Shown here in pieces: positions 53,213-62,525 of a DNA stretch of 64,000 nt. The notes under the pieces are model-generated. The model saw only the letters and a program-made list of their open reading frames with translations. It was not told the DNA's origin and ran no database searches. The stretch's first letter is position 1. Each line of letters starts with the position of its first letter. This DNA is from Candidatus Dormiibacterota bacterium. GTDB taxonomy: Bacteria > Acidobacteriota > Polarisedimenticolia > Gp22-AA2. The stretch lies in contig DASQAT010000001.1 of the NCBI GenBank assembly GCA_035635555.1, forward strand, positions 1 to 64,000, written 5' to 3'. The position numbers and the translations under genes are program-made.

Positions 53213-54829
53213 CTACCGGACAATCTCCAGCCTGGCGAAGGTCCGCCTGAAGTCCTGCTCGGGGAGGAAGGTGCTGAAGAGGAGCTCGTGCCCTCCGGCT
53301 GCCACCACCCGGACGGGCAGGAGGCGATCGTCGTGACGCATCGCGTCCGGGAACCCCTGACTTTCCCCCCGCTCGTGGACAATCCCATTGAAGACGTCGA
53401 ACATCACGACCCTGCGGTCGCGCAGGTACTCGTAGGGGGCATCGTGCTCGTGCCCGACGACACCGCGCTCCTTGAGCGGAAGCCGCGCGATCGTGGCGTC
53501 GTTGATACCGCGGCGGTCCACGGTCGGCCAGTCCGTGTAGTAGGGCACGGCCCCCGCGCCGCCCACGCACAGGACCAGGTCGGGAGGAAGTGAGCCGTCG
53601 TCGATGAGGCCGCGCAGGAACCGCCCTTCCGCGGCGCGTCTCTCCGCATAGGCCTTGATGTCCCGGAGACTGGCGACTCCGCTGTGCTCCCGCCCCGGAT
53701 CGGGGGCCTGGGCCGCCAGGTAGGTGGTGCCCAGGAGCGCCACGGCGGCGGCACCGGCCAGCGCGCCTCGCACGAGACGCGGTCCCGGGATCCATCGCAG
53801 GCCATCCCCGACGAGCAGGTAGAAGAAGGGCATCACGACGACGAGAAAGCGGTATTCGAACCGGTCGCCGCCGATGAAGGCCAGGTACGCGAGATAGCCG
53901 CCCAGCATGAAGAGATAAAGCGCCGGGGCGAAGCGCTCCCTGCGCAGGAGCGGCAGAAAGAGGAGCGGCAGGAACCACACGATCCGGTAGTCCTCCGCGA
54001 ACAGGCGGATATAGCGCAGCCCCTGCTCCCACCACGCCCCGGCGACCTTCGCGTAGAAGGTGTTGGGCAGCCATGCGCCGTAGTAGGTGTAGCGCCAGAC
54101 CACGTGCGCCGCGACCACGTCGACATAAGGGAAGGCCCAGATGAGTGCGGAGCGCACGCTGCGCCTGCGCGCGAGAAGATCGCCCAGGAAGAACAGCCCC
54201 GCGATGCCGGCGAACAGGGCACCCTCCGGACGAGTCAGAGTGGCCAGGGCGAACAGGATCGAGGAGAGGATGGGGAGGGAGGACCCCGTCTCGCGTTCGC
54301 GCACGAACGCGACGCTCGCCGCGAACACGAGCAGCGTGAACAGCATCGTCTCCAGTCCCCCCGTGCACCACGCCGTGAAGCTGCGGCCGGCGGCCAGGGC
54401 CAGGGGAGCCAGCCAGACGAACGGGCTGCGCCAGCCGATCCTGCGGGCGGTGTCGAACACGAGCGCCGCCAGGAGCACAGCACCGCTCGCGATCCCGAGC
54501 AGGTTCGAGAAGACCTCGGGCTTCCCTCCCAGCCGCAGGACGCCCGCCATCAGGATCACCCAGAGGAAGTTGGTGTACCCCTCGACACGCTCACCGGGGT
54601 TCCAGACCAGACCCTGGCCCGCCGCCAGATGCCTGGCGTAGCGGAAGCTGATGAAACAGTCGTCGCCGAGGAAGAAATGATGACCAACGTTGTAGCAGAA
54701 GAGGACGGCTGTCAGGAGAAAGAACGGGAGGACGATTGCCAGAGCGCCGCCGCGCGGCAGGAGGATGCGACCCCGCTGCGGCCCGGGCTCCCCTGGTGGA
54801 TCGGCGGTGGCGTCCGCGCTCCTGTCCAT
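53213..54829 (-). CDS. GT-C type membrane glycosyltransferase (AftB-like)
   Basis: A 538-residue protein with about ten membrane helices and a soluble C-terminal part. After helix 1 comes the GT-C acidic loop FLGDDCFISFRYARHLAAG, then PGERVEGYTNFLWVILMAG. This is close to the pattern in AftB-like arabinofuranosyltransferases and related bacterial proteins. Such enzymes use polyprenyl-phosphate sugars at the outer face of the inner membrane to modify envelope polymers. The sugar and acceptor are unknown. The ATG at 54827-54829 is used; a TTG at 54844 would add five residues. Confidence 0.8.
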   Translation of the reverse strand: MDRSADATADPPGEPGPQRGRILLPRGGALAIVLPFFLLTAVLFCYNVGHHFFLGDDCFISFRYARHLAAGQGLVWNPGERVEGYTNFLWVILMAGVLRLGGKPEVFSNLLGIASGAVLLAALVFDTARRIGWRSPFVWLAPLALAAGRSFTAWCTGGLETMLFTLLVFAASVAFVRERETGSSLPILSSILFALATLTRPEGALFAGIAGLFFLGDLLARRRSVRSALIWAFPYVDVVAAHVVWRYTYYGAWLPNTFYAKVAGAWWEQGLRYIRLFAEDYRIVWFLPLLFLPLLRRERFAPALYLFMLGGYLAYLAFIGGDRFEYRFLVVVMPFFYLLVGDGLRWIPGPRLVRGALAGAAAVALLGTTYLAAQAPDPGREHSGVASLRDIKAYAERRAAEGRFLRGLIDDGSLPPDLVLCVGGAGAVPYYTDWPTVDRRGINDATIARLPLKERGVVGHEHDAPYEYLRDRRVVMFDVFNGIVHERGESQGFPDAMRHDDRLLPVRVVAAGGHELLFSTFLPEQDFRRTFARLEIVR

Positions 54830-54936
54830 CGGCAAGCATTGCAAATTCTAGCGCACCCTTGGCTCCCTCTGGAAGCGTGATGAGGAATTCGAGGGCGCCC
54901 TGATCGCGAGCGGCGCTTCGCCCCCCCCAATCATGT

Positions 54937-56028
54937 TCAGGGACGGCGCGCGATCCAGGCGAGGGTCAGCGACACGCCGATGTCGGGTGTGTTTTCGAAG
55001 TTCGCCACGTTCTCGGTGACGGCGAAGCCATAGACCAGCTGCCCGCGGACGGTGCGCAGGCCGAGGCTCGCCTGGAACTTGTCGGCCTTGAGCTGGTCGA
55101 GGGTCGTGTCGCGGACCGTGCTCTCGCTGGCGTAGAGTTGGACGATCGCGTTCGTGTGGGGCGTCACACCGACCTCCCAGGCCGCGGTCAGCGTCGGAAT
55201 CACCACCTGCCTCAGCGCCACGCCGAACACCTGGCCGTCCGTGCGCACGACGCTCGCGCCGAAATAGACCGCCTGGCGCGAGAACTTCCCCTGCAGCGAG
55301 GCCTGCAGGCCGTAGTCGTTGCTTCCCGTCGACAGGAACAGGCGCTCGCCGCGCCAGGCGATCTTCATGGCCCCGTCGAGAACGAGCCCCCACCGCGAGC
55401 CCGAGAGCGGCCAGGAGTGGCGCAGCCCGATCACCGGGTCCCCCAGGCCCCCCTCGATCGGCGGAGACAGGAAGGACGTCTTGATCCCTTCGACCGAAAG
55501 GACTCCCTGGAAGCGGTTGCGGGCCACGAGGTCACGCCCCTCGGTGTCGAGGCCGAACGTCTTGTGGAACCCCTCGATCGTCCCGTCGAGAAATCCGCCG
55601 GTGAAGTCGTACGCCGAGAGCGTGAGATAGGCGGACGAGTGGCGCGTGAGGCCGTAGTGGAACGTCAGGTCCAGGAGACCGAACTCGCCGTCCACGAAAT
55701 AGGCGTCCTGGCCGAGATTCAGGATCGCGTCCGCGTCGGCCTGCGTGAGCGGGCGGCGCTCACCGCGCGCCTCGAGGTAGGACTTCACGTTGTCGCTCAT
55801 CACGAAGGTGTTGCTGTACGACACGTCGGCCTCGATCGCCCAGGACCCGGGGCCGGCCGAGACCGCGTGGGCCGGGAGCATGTCGAGACGCAGGAGATTG
55901 AACGGAGTCATGTCGCGGATCCTGAGCGGCCCGAGGAGCTCGGTCTCGCCGCGCACGGGTGTCGCGGCCAGCCCCAGCAGGACCACGACAAGACCCGCCG
56001 GAACGCGCCATCCGGCCCGGGTGATCAT
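54937..56028 (-). CDS. DUF3187 family outer-membrane protein
   Basis: A 363-residue exported protein (signal about 1-27, GLVVVLLGLAATPVRG). It opens with GPLRIRDMTPFNLLRLDMLP, the DUF3187 start. The rest is amphipathic beta-strands (FGLLDLTFHYGLTRHSSAYL and RWGLVLDGAMKIAW), consistent with an outer-membrane barrel. Function is unknown. It is the last gene of the efflux operon, nine bases after the outer-membrane factor gene, and its ribosome site GAGGTGA overlaps that gene's end. Participation in the efflux pathway is inference from this spacing. Confidence 0.8.
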   Translation of the reverse strand: MITRAGWRVPAGLVVVLLGLAATPVRGETELLGPLRIRDMTPFNLLRLDMLPAHAVSAGPGSWAIEADVSYSNTFVMSDNVKSYLEARGERRPLTQADADAILNLGQDAYFVDGEFGLLDLTFHYGLTRHSSAYLTLSAYDFTGGFLDGTIEGFHKTFGLDTEGRDLVARNRFQGVLSVEGIKTSFLSPPIEGGLGDPVIGLRHSWPLSGSRWGLVLDGAMKIAWRGERLFLSTGSNDYGLQASLQGKFSRQAVYFGASVVRTDGQVFGVALRQVVIPTLTAAWEVGVTPHTNAIVQLYASESTVRDTTLDQLKADKFQASLGLRTVRGQLVYGFAVTENVANFENTPDIGVSLTLAWIARRP

Positions 56029-56037
56029 CGCGCCCCA

Positions 56038-57513
56038 TCACCTCGTGCTCTTCGGCGCCGCGGTGCCCGACGGAGCGGGCGTCGAGGCCGCCGTGAGCTC
56101 CGGCGCCCGCCACCCCGCCGGATCGGAGAGCTTCCAGCCGCCGCCGAGGGCCTTGTAGAGCTGGACGAGGGTCGCGAGACGCTCGAAGCGGATCCGCGCC
56201 AGGGCGTTCTCGGCCGGGAAGAGCTGCTGCTGCGCCTGGAGCACCTCCAGATAGTCCGACAGGCCGCCGACGTAGCGCGAGTTCGAGAGATCGACCGCCT
56301 GGCGAAAGGAGGCCACGGCGCCCGCCTGCTCCTTCTCGGCTGCGGCGAGCTTCTGGTACGCAACCAAAGCAGTCGCCACTTCCTCGAACGCGCCGGTGAC
56401 GCTGCGCTCGTACTGAACCTTCGCCTCCTCCCACCGGGCCAGGGCCGCGCGGTGCTCGTTCTTGAGACGCCGCCCCTGGAAGACGGGACTGAGGAAGCCG
56501 CCTCCGACCGACCAGGTCCGCCCGTCGCCGAACAGATCCGACACCTGGCGCGACACGCCGCCGAAGGCGCCGGTCAGGCTGAGGGCGGGGAAGAAGTCGG
56601 CCACCGCGACGCCGACCTCGGCGTTGGCCGCCACGAGCCGCTGCTCCGCCCCGCGCAGATCGGGGCGGCGCTCCAGCAGGTCCGACGGCAGACCCGCCGG
56701 AATCTCCGCGGGCAGGAGCTGATCGTTGAGGAGAGTCCCGCGCGGGATCGACTCCGGGGGCCGCCCCAGGAGGAGGGCGATCCGGTTCTCCTGGGCCGCG
56801 ATCTGCCGCTCGAGGTCCGGGATGCTCGCCGATGTCGAGGACAAAGACGCCTGGGCGCTGGATGTCTCGAGCGCGGACGCCGCCCCCGCCTGCAGGCGCC
56901 GGTCGAACAGGTCGTAGGTCTCCTTGAACGCCCCCGCGGTCCGCCGGGCGATGTCGAGCTGCAGATCGAGCTGGCGCAGCTCGAAGTAGCTGGTGGCGAC
57001 ATCGGAGACGAGCGACAGCAGGACGCCCCGGCGCGCCTCCTCGGTGGCCATGTACTCCGCCAGCGCCGCCTGGTTCAGACGGCGGATGCGCCCCCAGAGA
57101 TCGATCTCCCAGGTGAGGCCGAGATTGACGTCATAGAGGTTCACCGGTGCTGTGCCGAGCGTCGAGCCGAGCGACTGCCGGCTGCGCGACCAGCCGCCGT
57201 CCGCCTGGATCGCGGGGTCGAATCCGGAGCGGACGATCCCGGCGCTCGCCCGCGCCTCTTCCACACGCCAGGCCGCGAGACGCACGTCGTAGCCGTTCTG
57301 GAGCGCCTCGTCGATCAATCCCTTCAAGGCGTCGTCCTGGAAGATCTCCCACCAGGCCCGGTCGGCCAGGGAGGCGGCCGCGGTCGCGGCTTCGTCCCCC
57401 CGGATCTGATCGGGTGTGGTGACGGGAGGTCTGGTGTATTCCGGCCCCACGGCGCAACCGGTGACGAGAGCACCCGTGAGTGTCACAGCCGCGATCGCAA
57501 CGAGGCGTCTCAT
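56038..57513 (-). CDS. RND outer-membrane factor (OprM/NodT family lipoprotein)
   Basis: A 491-residue lipoprotein (lipobox LVTGC, Cys20). It has two repeats of the TolC-like alpha-barrel fold, the family opening VGPEYTRPPV, and DADA-like segments such as AWWEIFQDDALKGLIDEAL. LLERRPDLRGAEQRLVAANA is also typical. It forms the trimeric exit channel for the RND pump encoded upstream. The ATG at 57511-57513 overlaps the stop of the 72-residue membrane protein gene (ATGA). The C-terminal tail is Ser/Ala/Pro-rich. Confidence 0.92.
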   Translation of the reverse strand: MRRLVAIAAVTLTGALVTGCAVGPEYTRPPVTTPDQIRGDEAATAAASLADRAWWEIFQDDALKGLIDEALQNGYDVRLAAWRVEEARASAGIVRSGFDPAIQADGGWSRSRQSLGSTLGTAPVNLYDVNLGLTWEIDLWGRIRRLNQAALAEYMATEEARRGVLLSLVSDVATSYFELRQLDLQLDIARRTAGAFKETYDLFDRRLQAGAASALETSSAQASLSSTSASIPDLERQIAAQENRIALLLGRPPESIPRGTLLNDQLLPAEIPAGLPSDLLERRPDLRGAEQRLVAANAEVGVAVADFFPALSLTGAFGGVSRQVSDLFGDGRTWSVGGGFLSPVFQGRRLKNEHRAALARWEEAKVQYERSVTGAFEEVATALVAYQKLAAAEKEQAGAVASFRQAVDLSNSRYVGGLSDYLEVLQAQQQLFPAENALARIRFERLATLVQLYKALGGGWKLSDPAGWRAPELTAASTPAPSGTAAPKSTR

Positions 57514-57728
57514 GTCCGCTCCCCTCCTTCCGGGCCCGCGGGCGTGCCCGCCGGAAGCGACTGCAGCATCGACGTCGTCCCCGCCTCGGCCCTTCGCTGC
57601 GACAATCGGCCGACCATCACGAAGAGAGCGAGGGCCGCAACGATGACGAGCGCGGTCGCCGCCAGCGCCCCCGCGATCGCGATCTCGCTCCTCAAGTTTC
57701 GGACGCGCGACATCAGCAGTCTGATCAT
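57510..57728 (-). CDS. Small single-span membrane protein in the RND operon
   Basis: A 72-residue protein: a short basic N-terminus (MIRLLMSRVRNLRSE), one transmembrane helix (about 17-39, IAGALAATALVIVAALALFV) and a polar tail. Its ATG overlaps the pump gene's stop, and its TGA overlaps the outer-membrane-factor ATG (ATGA at both ends). That placement makes translation likely. I recognise no family. By analogy with small pump-associated proteins such as AcrZ, it may bind or stabilise the permease. Confidence 0.75.
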   Translation of the reverse strand: MIRLLMSRVRNLRSEIAIAGALAATALVIVAALALFVMVGRLSQRRAEAGTTSMLQSLPAGTPAGPEGGERT

Positions 57729-60700
57729 TCCCCCACCTCCTGCCGGACCGGCTCGGCGCCGGGGAGCCACGCCTGCCCGGCGCGCAGGAACGACACGCGG
57801 TCGAGCACGCTCTCCTGGAACCGCTCGAGGTACAGATAGATGACCGGAGTGACGTACAGCGTGATAAACTGGGACACGACGAGCCCGCCGACGATCACGA
57901 GCCCGAGCGGCCGGCGCGAGGCGCCGTCGGCCCCGTAGCCGAGCGCAATCGGGAGGGCCCCGATGACCGCGGCCAGCGTCGTCATGAGGATCGGCCGGAA
58001 GCGGTCCATGCTGGCGTCGTGGATGGCGCGCTCGGCCGTCTCCCCCGCCGCCACCCGCTGCCGGGCGAAGTCGACGATCATGATTCCGTTCTTCTTGACG
58101 ATCCCCATCAGCATGAACATGCCGACGAACGCGTACAGCGAGGCCTGCTCCCCGAACAGGTAGAGCGTCAGGAGGCCGCCGACGAGCGCCGTGGGGAGGG
58201 TCGACAGCACCGTGAGCGGATGGACGTAGCTCTCGTAGAGGATCGCCAGGATGACGTACATGACGAACACGGCGAGCGCCATCAGGAGGGTCAGGCTCTT
58301 CACTGTGTCCTGGAAGGTCAGCGCCTCCCCCTGCAGACCGGCGCGCAGGGTCTGCGGCACCAGCGGCGCGGCGGCGGAGCGGATGAAGTCGGTGGCGTCG
58401 CCGATGGCGACGCCGGGCTTCAGGTTGAAGAAGATCGTGACGCTCGTGAACTGGTTCAGGTGGTTCACGGCCTGCGGGCCGAGCGTGGTGTTCCAGGTGA
58501 CCAGCTCGCGCAGCGGCACGAGGTTCTTCCCGTCGTCCGACTTGATGTAGAGGAGCGACAGGTCCTCGGGCCTGGCGCGCGCGGCGTCCTCGACCTCCAG
58601 GATGACCTGGTACTGGTCCTCCGGTTTCTTGATGAGATAGAGGTAGTTCTGCGAGTAGGCGTTGCGCAGGAGGGCCAGGATGCGCGTCTCCGACACACCG
58701 TAGGTCTTCGCCTGGTCCCGCCTGATGTCGATGTCCAGGTTGGGGGTGTTGTTGAAGTAGTCGGACGAGAGCGTCAGGAAGCCCGGGAACTCCCGGAGCT
58801 TGCCGAGAAGCTTCGACGCCACGTCGTACACCTCGTCCGAGTCGACGCCCGACACCGTGTAGGCGTACTGCCCCTGGTTCTGGTTGGTCGCCCCGGTGCT
58901 GATCTCGAGGACAGGATAGGGACGCAGAAATGGAAAGACGCCCGGGATGCCCCCGAGTCTTCCCATCAGCTGCGCCGCCGCCACGGCGATCGGCCCGCGC
59001 GCCGCCGCCGGCTTCAGGAAGGTGAAGGTGATCCCCTGGTTCGAGGCGACGAAGTTGCTGTTCCCCGTCATCGTGAAGTCCATCAGGACGTTCGGGTCCT
59101 GATGCAGCGCGTCGTCGACCCGGTCCTGGATGGCGTGCATCTGCTCCGGCGAGGAGCCTTCCTTGCCGATGAACACGCCGAAGACGACGCTGCTGTCCCC
59201 GGGGGGCAGGAAGGCCTTGGGGATGGCCGTGAACAGCAGGAACGTGCCGGCGAGACAGGCGGCCCAGACGATCGCCGAGACCCAGCGATGCCGCAGGAAC
59301 CACCAGAGCGACGCCCCGTAGCCGGCGAGCACCCGCTTCTCGGCCCCGCCGATGACCCGCTCCATCCAGGTCTTCTTCGATCCCTCGCCGCGCTCCTTCA
59401 GCATCCTGGCGCACATCAGGGGCGTCAGGGTCAGCGACACCAGCCCGGAGGCGAAGATCGCCACCACGATCGTGACGGCGAACTCGCGGAAGATCCGCCC
59501 GACGAGGCCGGTCATGAAGACCAGCGGGATGAACACGGCCGCCAGCGAGATCGTCATCGACAGGATCGTGAAGCTGATCTCCCGGGCCCCGTTGAGGGTC
59601 GCGTCGAGGACCGTCTCGCCGCGCTCCAGACGCCGCACCGTGTTCTCCAGGAACACGATGGCGTCGTCCACCAGGAAGCCGATGGCGAGCGTGAGGGCCA
59701 TCAGCGACAGGTTGTCGAGGCTGTACCCCAGGAGCCGCATCGCGATGAAGGTGAGCAGGAGCGACAGCGGCAGCGCCACGGCCGGGATCAGCGTGTCGGT
59801 GGCGCGCCCCAGGAACAGGAAGATCACCAGCACGACCAGGACGAAGGCGATCAGGAGCGTCGCCTGGACGTCGCCGACCGAGTGGACGATCGACTGCGAG
59901 CGGTCGTAGATCGGCGTGACCCGCACCGAGCCCGGGAGCTCGGCGGAGATCACCGGCAGCTCCTGCCTGATGCTCCGGGCCACCTCCACCGCGTTCGCCC
60001 CGGCCTGGCGGTTGACCGCCACGACGACGGTCGCCGACGGGACCGGGTAGCCGCGCACCCAGAACCTCATGTTGATCCGCTCGTCCTGGACGGAGTCCTC
60101 GGCCCGCGCGACATCGCGCAGGTACACCGGGTCGCCCCCCTGCCCCCCGACGATCAGGTTCTCGTAGGCTCCGGCCCCCTCCAGCTGCCCGCGCGGCCGC
60201 AGGAGCGCCGTGCCGGCCGCCCCGTCGAGCTGTCCCGCACCGGCGTAGGAGGTGCCGTTCTTGATGGCGGCGGCCAGGTCGTCGACCGAGATCCCCCTGG
60301 CCCACATCGCCGACGGGTCGGCCTTGATACGCACCGCCGACTTGGTGCCGAAGACGTTCACGCGCGACACACCCGGCAGGATGCTGATCCTCTGGCCGAC
60401 CTGCGTGCTGCCGTAGTCGTACAGCTGTCCCGCGGTGACCGAGTCGCTCGTGAGGGCGATGTACATGATCGGCTGATCGTTCGGGTTGGTCTTCGAGAAC
60501 GTCGGCGGCGACGGCAGGTCCACGGGAAGACTGCCCGTGGCCTGCGTGATCGCCGTCTGCACGTCGGTGGCGGCCGCGTCGATGCTCTTGCTCAGGGCGA
60601 ACTGCAGCGTCATGCTGGTGTGCCCCTGCGTGCTCTTGGAGGTGACCAGCTCCAACCCGTTGATCTGCATGAACTGCCGCTCCAGGGGCGTGGCGATGTT

Positions 60701-60883
60701 GTTCGCGATCGTCTCCGGGCTCGCGCCCGGGTAATCGGCCTGCACCTGGATGACCGGATAATCCACCGCCGGCAGATCGTTCACCGGAAGCGCGCGATAG
60801 CTCAGGACACCGAAGAGGATGACCGAGACGGTCAGGACCGCGGTCATGACCGGACGTCGGATGAAGGGCTCGGAGAGGTTCAT
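57725..60883 (-). CDS. RND efflux permease (HAE-1/MdtB-MdtC-like)
   Basis: A 1052-residue inner-membrane pump with 12 helices and two large periplasmic loops. It opens NLSEPFIRRPVMTAVLTVSV and FGVLSYRALPVNDLPAVDYP, the pattern of MdtB/MdtC/MuxB-type transporters. The proton-relay helix 4 has LTLAIGFLVDDAIVFLENTV. The C-terminal half repeats with FVGMFMLMGIVKKNGIMIVD. It exports drugs, bile salts or metabolites using protons. Both flanking starts overlap (ATGA with the adaptor stop and with the small protein). There is a single permease gene, so it probably works as a homotrimer. Confidence 0.95.
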   Translation of the reverse strand: MNLSEPFIRRPVMTAVLTVSVILFGVLSYRALPVNDLPAVDYPVIQVQADYPGASPETIANNIATPLERQFMQINGLELVTSKSTQGHTSMTLQFALSKSIDAAATDVQTAITQATGSLPVDLPSPPTFSKTNPNDQPIMYIALTSDSVTAGQLYDYGSTQVGQRISILPGVSRVNVFGTKSAVRIKADPSAMWARGISVDDLAAAIKNGTSYAGAGQLDGAAGTALLRPRGQLEGAGAYENLIVGGQGGDPVYLRDVARAEDSVQDERINMRFWVRGYPVPSATVVVAVNRQAGANAVEVARSIRQELPVISAELPGSVRVTPIYDRSQSIVHSVGDVQATLLIAFVLVVLVIFLFLGRATDTLIPAVALPLSLLLTFIAMRLLGYSLDNLSLMALTLAIGFLVDDAIVFLENTVRRLERGETVLDATLNGAREISFTILSMTISLAAVFIPLVFMTGLVGRIFREFAVTIVVAIFASGLVSLTLTPLMCARMLKERGEGSKKTWMERVIGGAEKRVLAGYGASLWWFLRHRWVSAIVWAACLAGTFLLFTAIPKAFLPPGDSSVVFGVFIGKEGSSPEQMHAIQDRVDDALHQDPNVLMDFTMTGNSNFVASNQGITFTFLKPAAARGPIAVAAAQLMGRLGGIPGVFPFLRPYPVLEISTGATNQNQGQYAYTVSGVDSDEVYDVASKLLGKLREFPGFLTLSSDYFNNTPNLDIDIRRDQAKTYGVSETRILALLRNAYSQNYLYLIKKPEDQYQVILEVEDAARARPEDLSLLYIKSDDGKNLVPLRELVTWNTTLGPQAVNHLNQFTSVTIFFNLKPGVAIGDATDFIRSAAAPLVPQTLRAGLQGEALTFQDTVKSLTLLMALAVFVMYVILAILYESYVHPLTVLSTLPTALVGGLLTLYLFGEQASLYAFVGMFMLMGIVKKNGIMIVDFARQRVAAGETAERAIHDASMDRFRPILMTTLAAVIGALPIALGYGADGASRRPLGLVIVGGLVVSQFITLYVTPVIYLYLERFQESVLDRVSFLRAGQAWLPGAEPVRQEVGE

Positions 60884-62025
60884 GACTCACCTCGCGCGCC
60901 CGCGGGCGTGGGGTCTTGTCTGGCCGTGGCGCTCGGTTCTTCCCGTACCTTCCCTCCGGGGGTCACGCCGAGCTGGCCGTTGACGACCACCCGTTCGCCG
61001 GAGCCCAGGCCCTGGTCGATTACCACGAGCTCGCCCTGGCGCTGGCCGGTCTTCACCGGCCGCAGCTCGGCGGTGTCGTCCGGCTTCACGACATAGACGA
61101 ACTGGCCACGGGCCGACATCTGCGGCGCCGTCGCGGGCACCAGCACGGCCCCCGGGAGCGTCGACAGGACCAGGCGGACCTTGACGAAGCGCCCCGGCCA
61201 GAGGCGGTGATCGGCGTTCGGGATGGTGGCGCGGAGGGTGACGTTGCCCGTCCCGGCCTGGACGGCGTTGTCGAGGAACGTCAGCGCCCCGTGAAGGGGG
61301 CTGTCGGGCTCATCAGGGAGCCGCACTTCGACGTCGAGCGTCCCCCTCCGCATATTTCCCTGCACCGCCGACAGATCGTTCTCCGTGACGGTGAAGTCGG
61401 CGTAGATCGGGTCGAGACGCTGGATGGTCAGCAACGAGCCGCTGTTGGCCGTCACGACGTTACCGATGTCCACGAGCCGCCGACCGGCGCGCCCGTCGAT
61501 GGGAGAGCGGATGGAGCAGTACTGGTGATTGAGACCGGCGTTCTCCACGGCCGCCTTCCCCTGCTGCACCTGCGCCACGGCGACGTCCACCGCGTTCTTC
61601 CGTGTGTCGTACTCCTGCTGCGAAATCGCCTTCGTCTCGACGAGCTGCTCGCCGCGCGCCAGCTGGATACGCGCGAAGTCGAGCGCCGCCCCCGCCTGCG
61701 CGAGGTTGCCGGCCGCGGAGTCGAGCTGGGCCTGGTACGGCCGTGGATCGATGGTGAACAGCGCGTCCCCCTTCTTCAGATTGGCGCCGTCCGTGAAATG
61801 GATCTCCGTGATGCGCCCCGAAACCTGCGGCTGGATGGAGACCATCTCGCGCGCCACGACCTTGCCGATCCCGTCGAGATAGACCGGCACGTCCCGCGTC
61901 ACCGCCGCGGCCACCGAGACGGCCGCGGGCGGCCGCTGAAACGCGGAGACCGCGGCCTTTTCACAACCGACGAGTGCCAGGACCCAGAAAACGACGGCGC
62001 TTGCCTTGACGAGTATCGAATTCAC
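60880..62025 (-). CDS. RND periplasmic adaptor subunit (membrane fusion lipoprotein)
   Basis: A 381-residue lipoprotein (signal ending VLALVGCEKA). It has the standard adaptor order: N-terminal beta-barrel (AVTRDVPVYLDGIGKVVARE), lipoyl half (VSGRITEIHFTDGANLKKGD), alpha-hairpin (about 85-155), second lipoyl half (IRSPIDGRAGRRLVDIGNVV) and membrane-proximal domain. It links the permease to the outer-membrane factor. The GTG at 62023-62025, preceded by GAGGAGGAA, is preferred to the upstream in-frame start at 62088. That GTG overlaps the TGA of the 83-residue protein gene (GTGA). Confidence 0.93.
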   Translation of the reverse strand: MNSILVKASAVVFWVLALVGCEKAAVSAFQRPPAAVSVAAAVTRDVPVYLDGIGKVVAREMVSIQPQVSGRITEIHFTDGANLKKGDALFTIDPRPYQAQLDSAAGNLAQAGAALDFARIQLARGEQLVETKAISQQEYDTRKNAVDVAVAQVQQGKAAVENAGLNHQYCSIRSPIDGRAGRRLVDIGNVVTANSGSLLTIQRLDPIYADFTVTENDLSAVQGNMRRGTLDVEVRLPDEPDSPLHGALTFLDNAVQAGTGNVTLRATIPNADHRLWPGRFVKVRLVLSTLPGAVLVPATAPQMSARGQFVYVVKPDDTAELRPVKTGQRQGELVVIDQGLGSGERVVVNGQLGVTPGGKVREEPSATARQDPTPAGARGES

Positions 62026-62273
62026 TTGGTGTTCCTCCTCGGGATGAACTTCTTGAAGCTGATCTTCTGGAGCCGGGGATCGAGGCATCTGGCGAATCGC
62101 CTGCAGGCGGAGAAGTTCAGGTCACGGAGCGCCTTGAGCTCCACGGGAGTCAGCTCGGTTCCCGAGCCGATCAGCTCCTGGAGCGCCGCCTCACGCTCCG
62201 TCTCGAACCGGCGCCGGAAATCCTCGTCGGTCGCCAGCCGGCCTATCACCTGCTCCACGTTTCGCTGCGACAT
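62022..62273 (-). CDS. Small protein resembling Os1348/Franean1_4349-type (NHLP-clan) peptides
   Basis: An 83-residue protein. The first 50 residues (MSQRNVEQVIGRLATDEDFR, RRFETEREAALQELIG, then ELTPVELKALRDL) look like small proteins annotated as putative RiPP precursors of the nitrile-hydratase-leader-peptide clan. The C-terminal part has Cys at about 59 and 65 and a basic tail (FKKFIPRRNTK). No RiPP-modifying enzyme is adjacent, so a regulatory or structural role is equally possible. It is the first gene of the efflux operon and overlaps the adaptor start by four bases (GTGA). Confidence 0.65.
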   Translation of the reverse strand: MSQRNVEQVIGRLATDEDFRRRFETEREAALQELIGSGTELTPVELKALRDLNFSACRRFARCLDPRLQKISFKKFIPRRNTK

Positions 62274-62477
62274 CGTCCTCACCTCCAGCGCCTGTTCGTA
62301 CTTCACGACTCGTGCCAACTCTGCGGAGCACTGAGATCGGGCCGGCAAGAGGCTGTCGGAGCGGCACTTGCGCCGCCGCCCCGAATCGGCCGTGCGCGAA
62401 CGGGGACTGCTTGAAATCAGACAGGTGCGGGAAAACCGTCGGCGAAGCGGGCGCACGGCACCCCCCGAACGTTAGAA

Positions 62478-62504
62478 ACCCCGGGCCGTCGAGCGGCCCG
62501 GGGT
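62478..62504 (-). terminator. Intrinsic terminator of the small membrane protein gene
   Basis: CCCCGGGCCG pairs perfectly with CGGCCCGGGG around loop TCGAG, extended by an A-T pair. On the minus strand the stem is followed by TTTCTAAC. It lies 22 bases after the stop of the gene at 62526-63014 and upstream of the efflux operon, so it insulates the two. Confidence 0.75.
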
Positions 62505-62525
62505 CCCTTGCGGAGGGAACTGGCT

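Noticed and set aside
58019-61096. Long plus-strand frame opposite the RND permease
   Set aside because: Composition typical of antisense GC-rich shadows. The permease and adaptor on the other strand are unambiguous.
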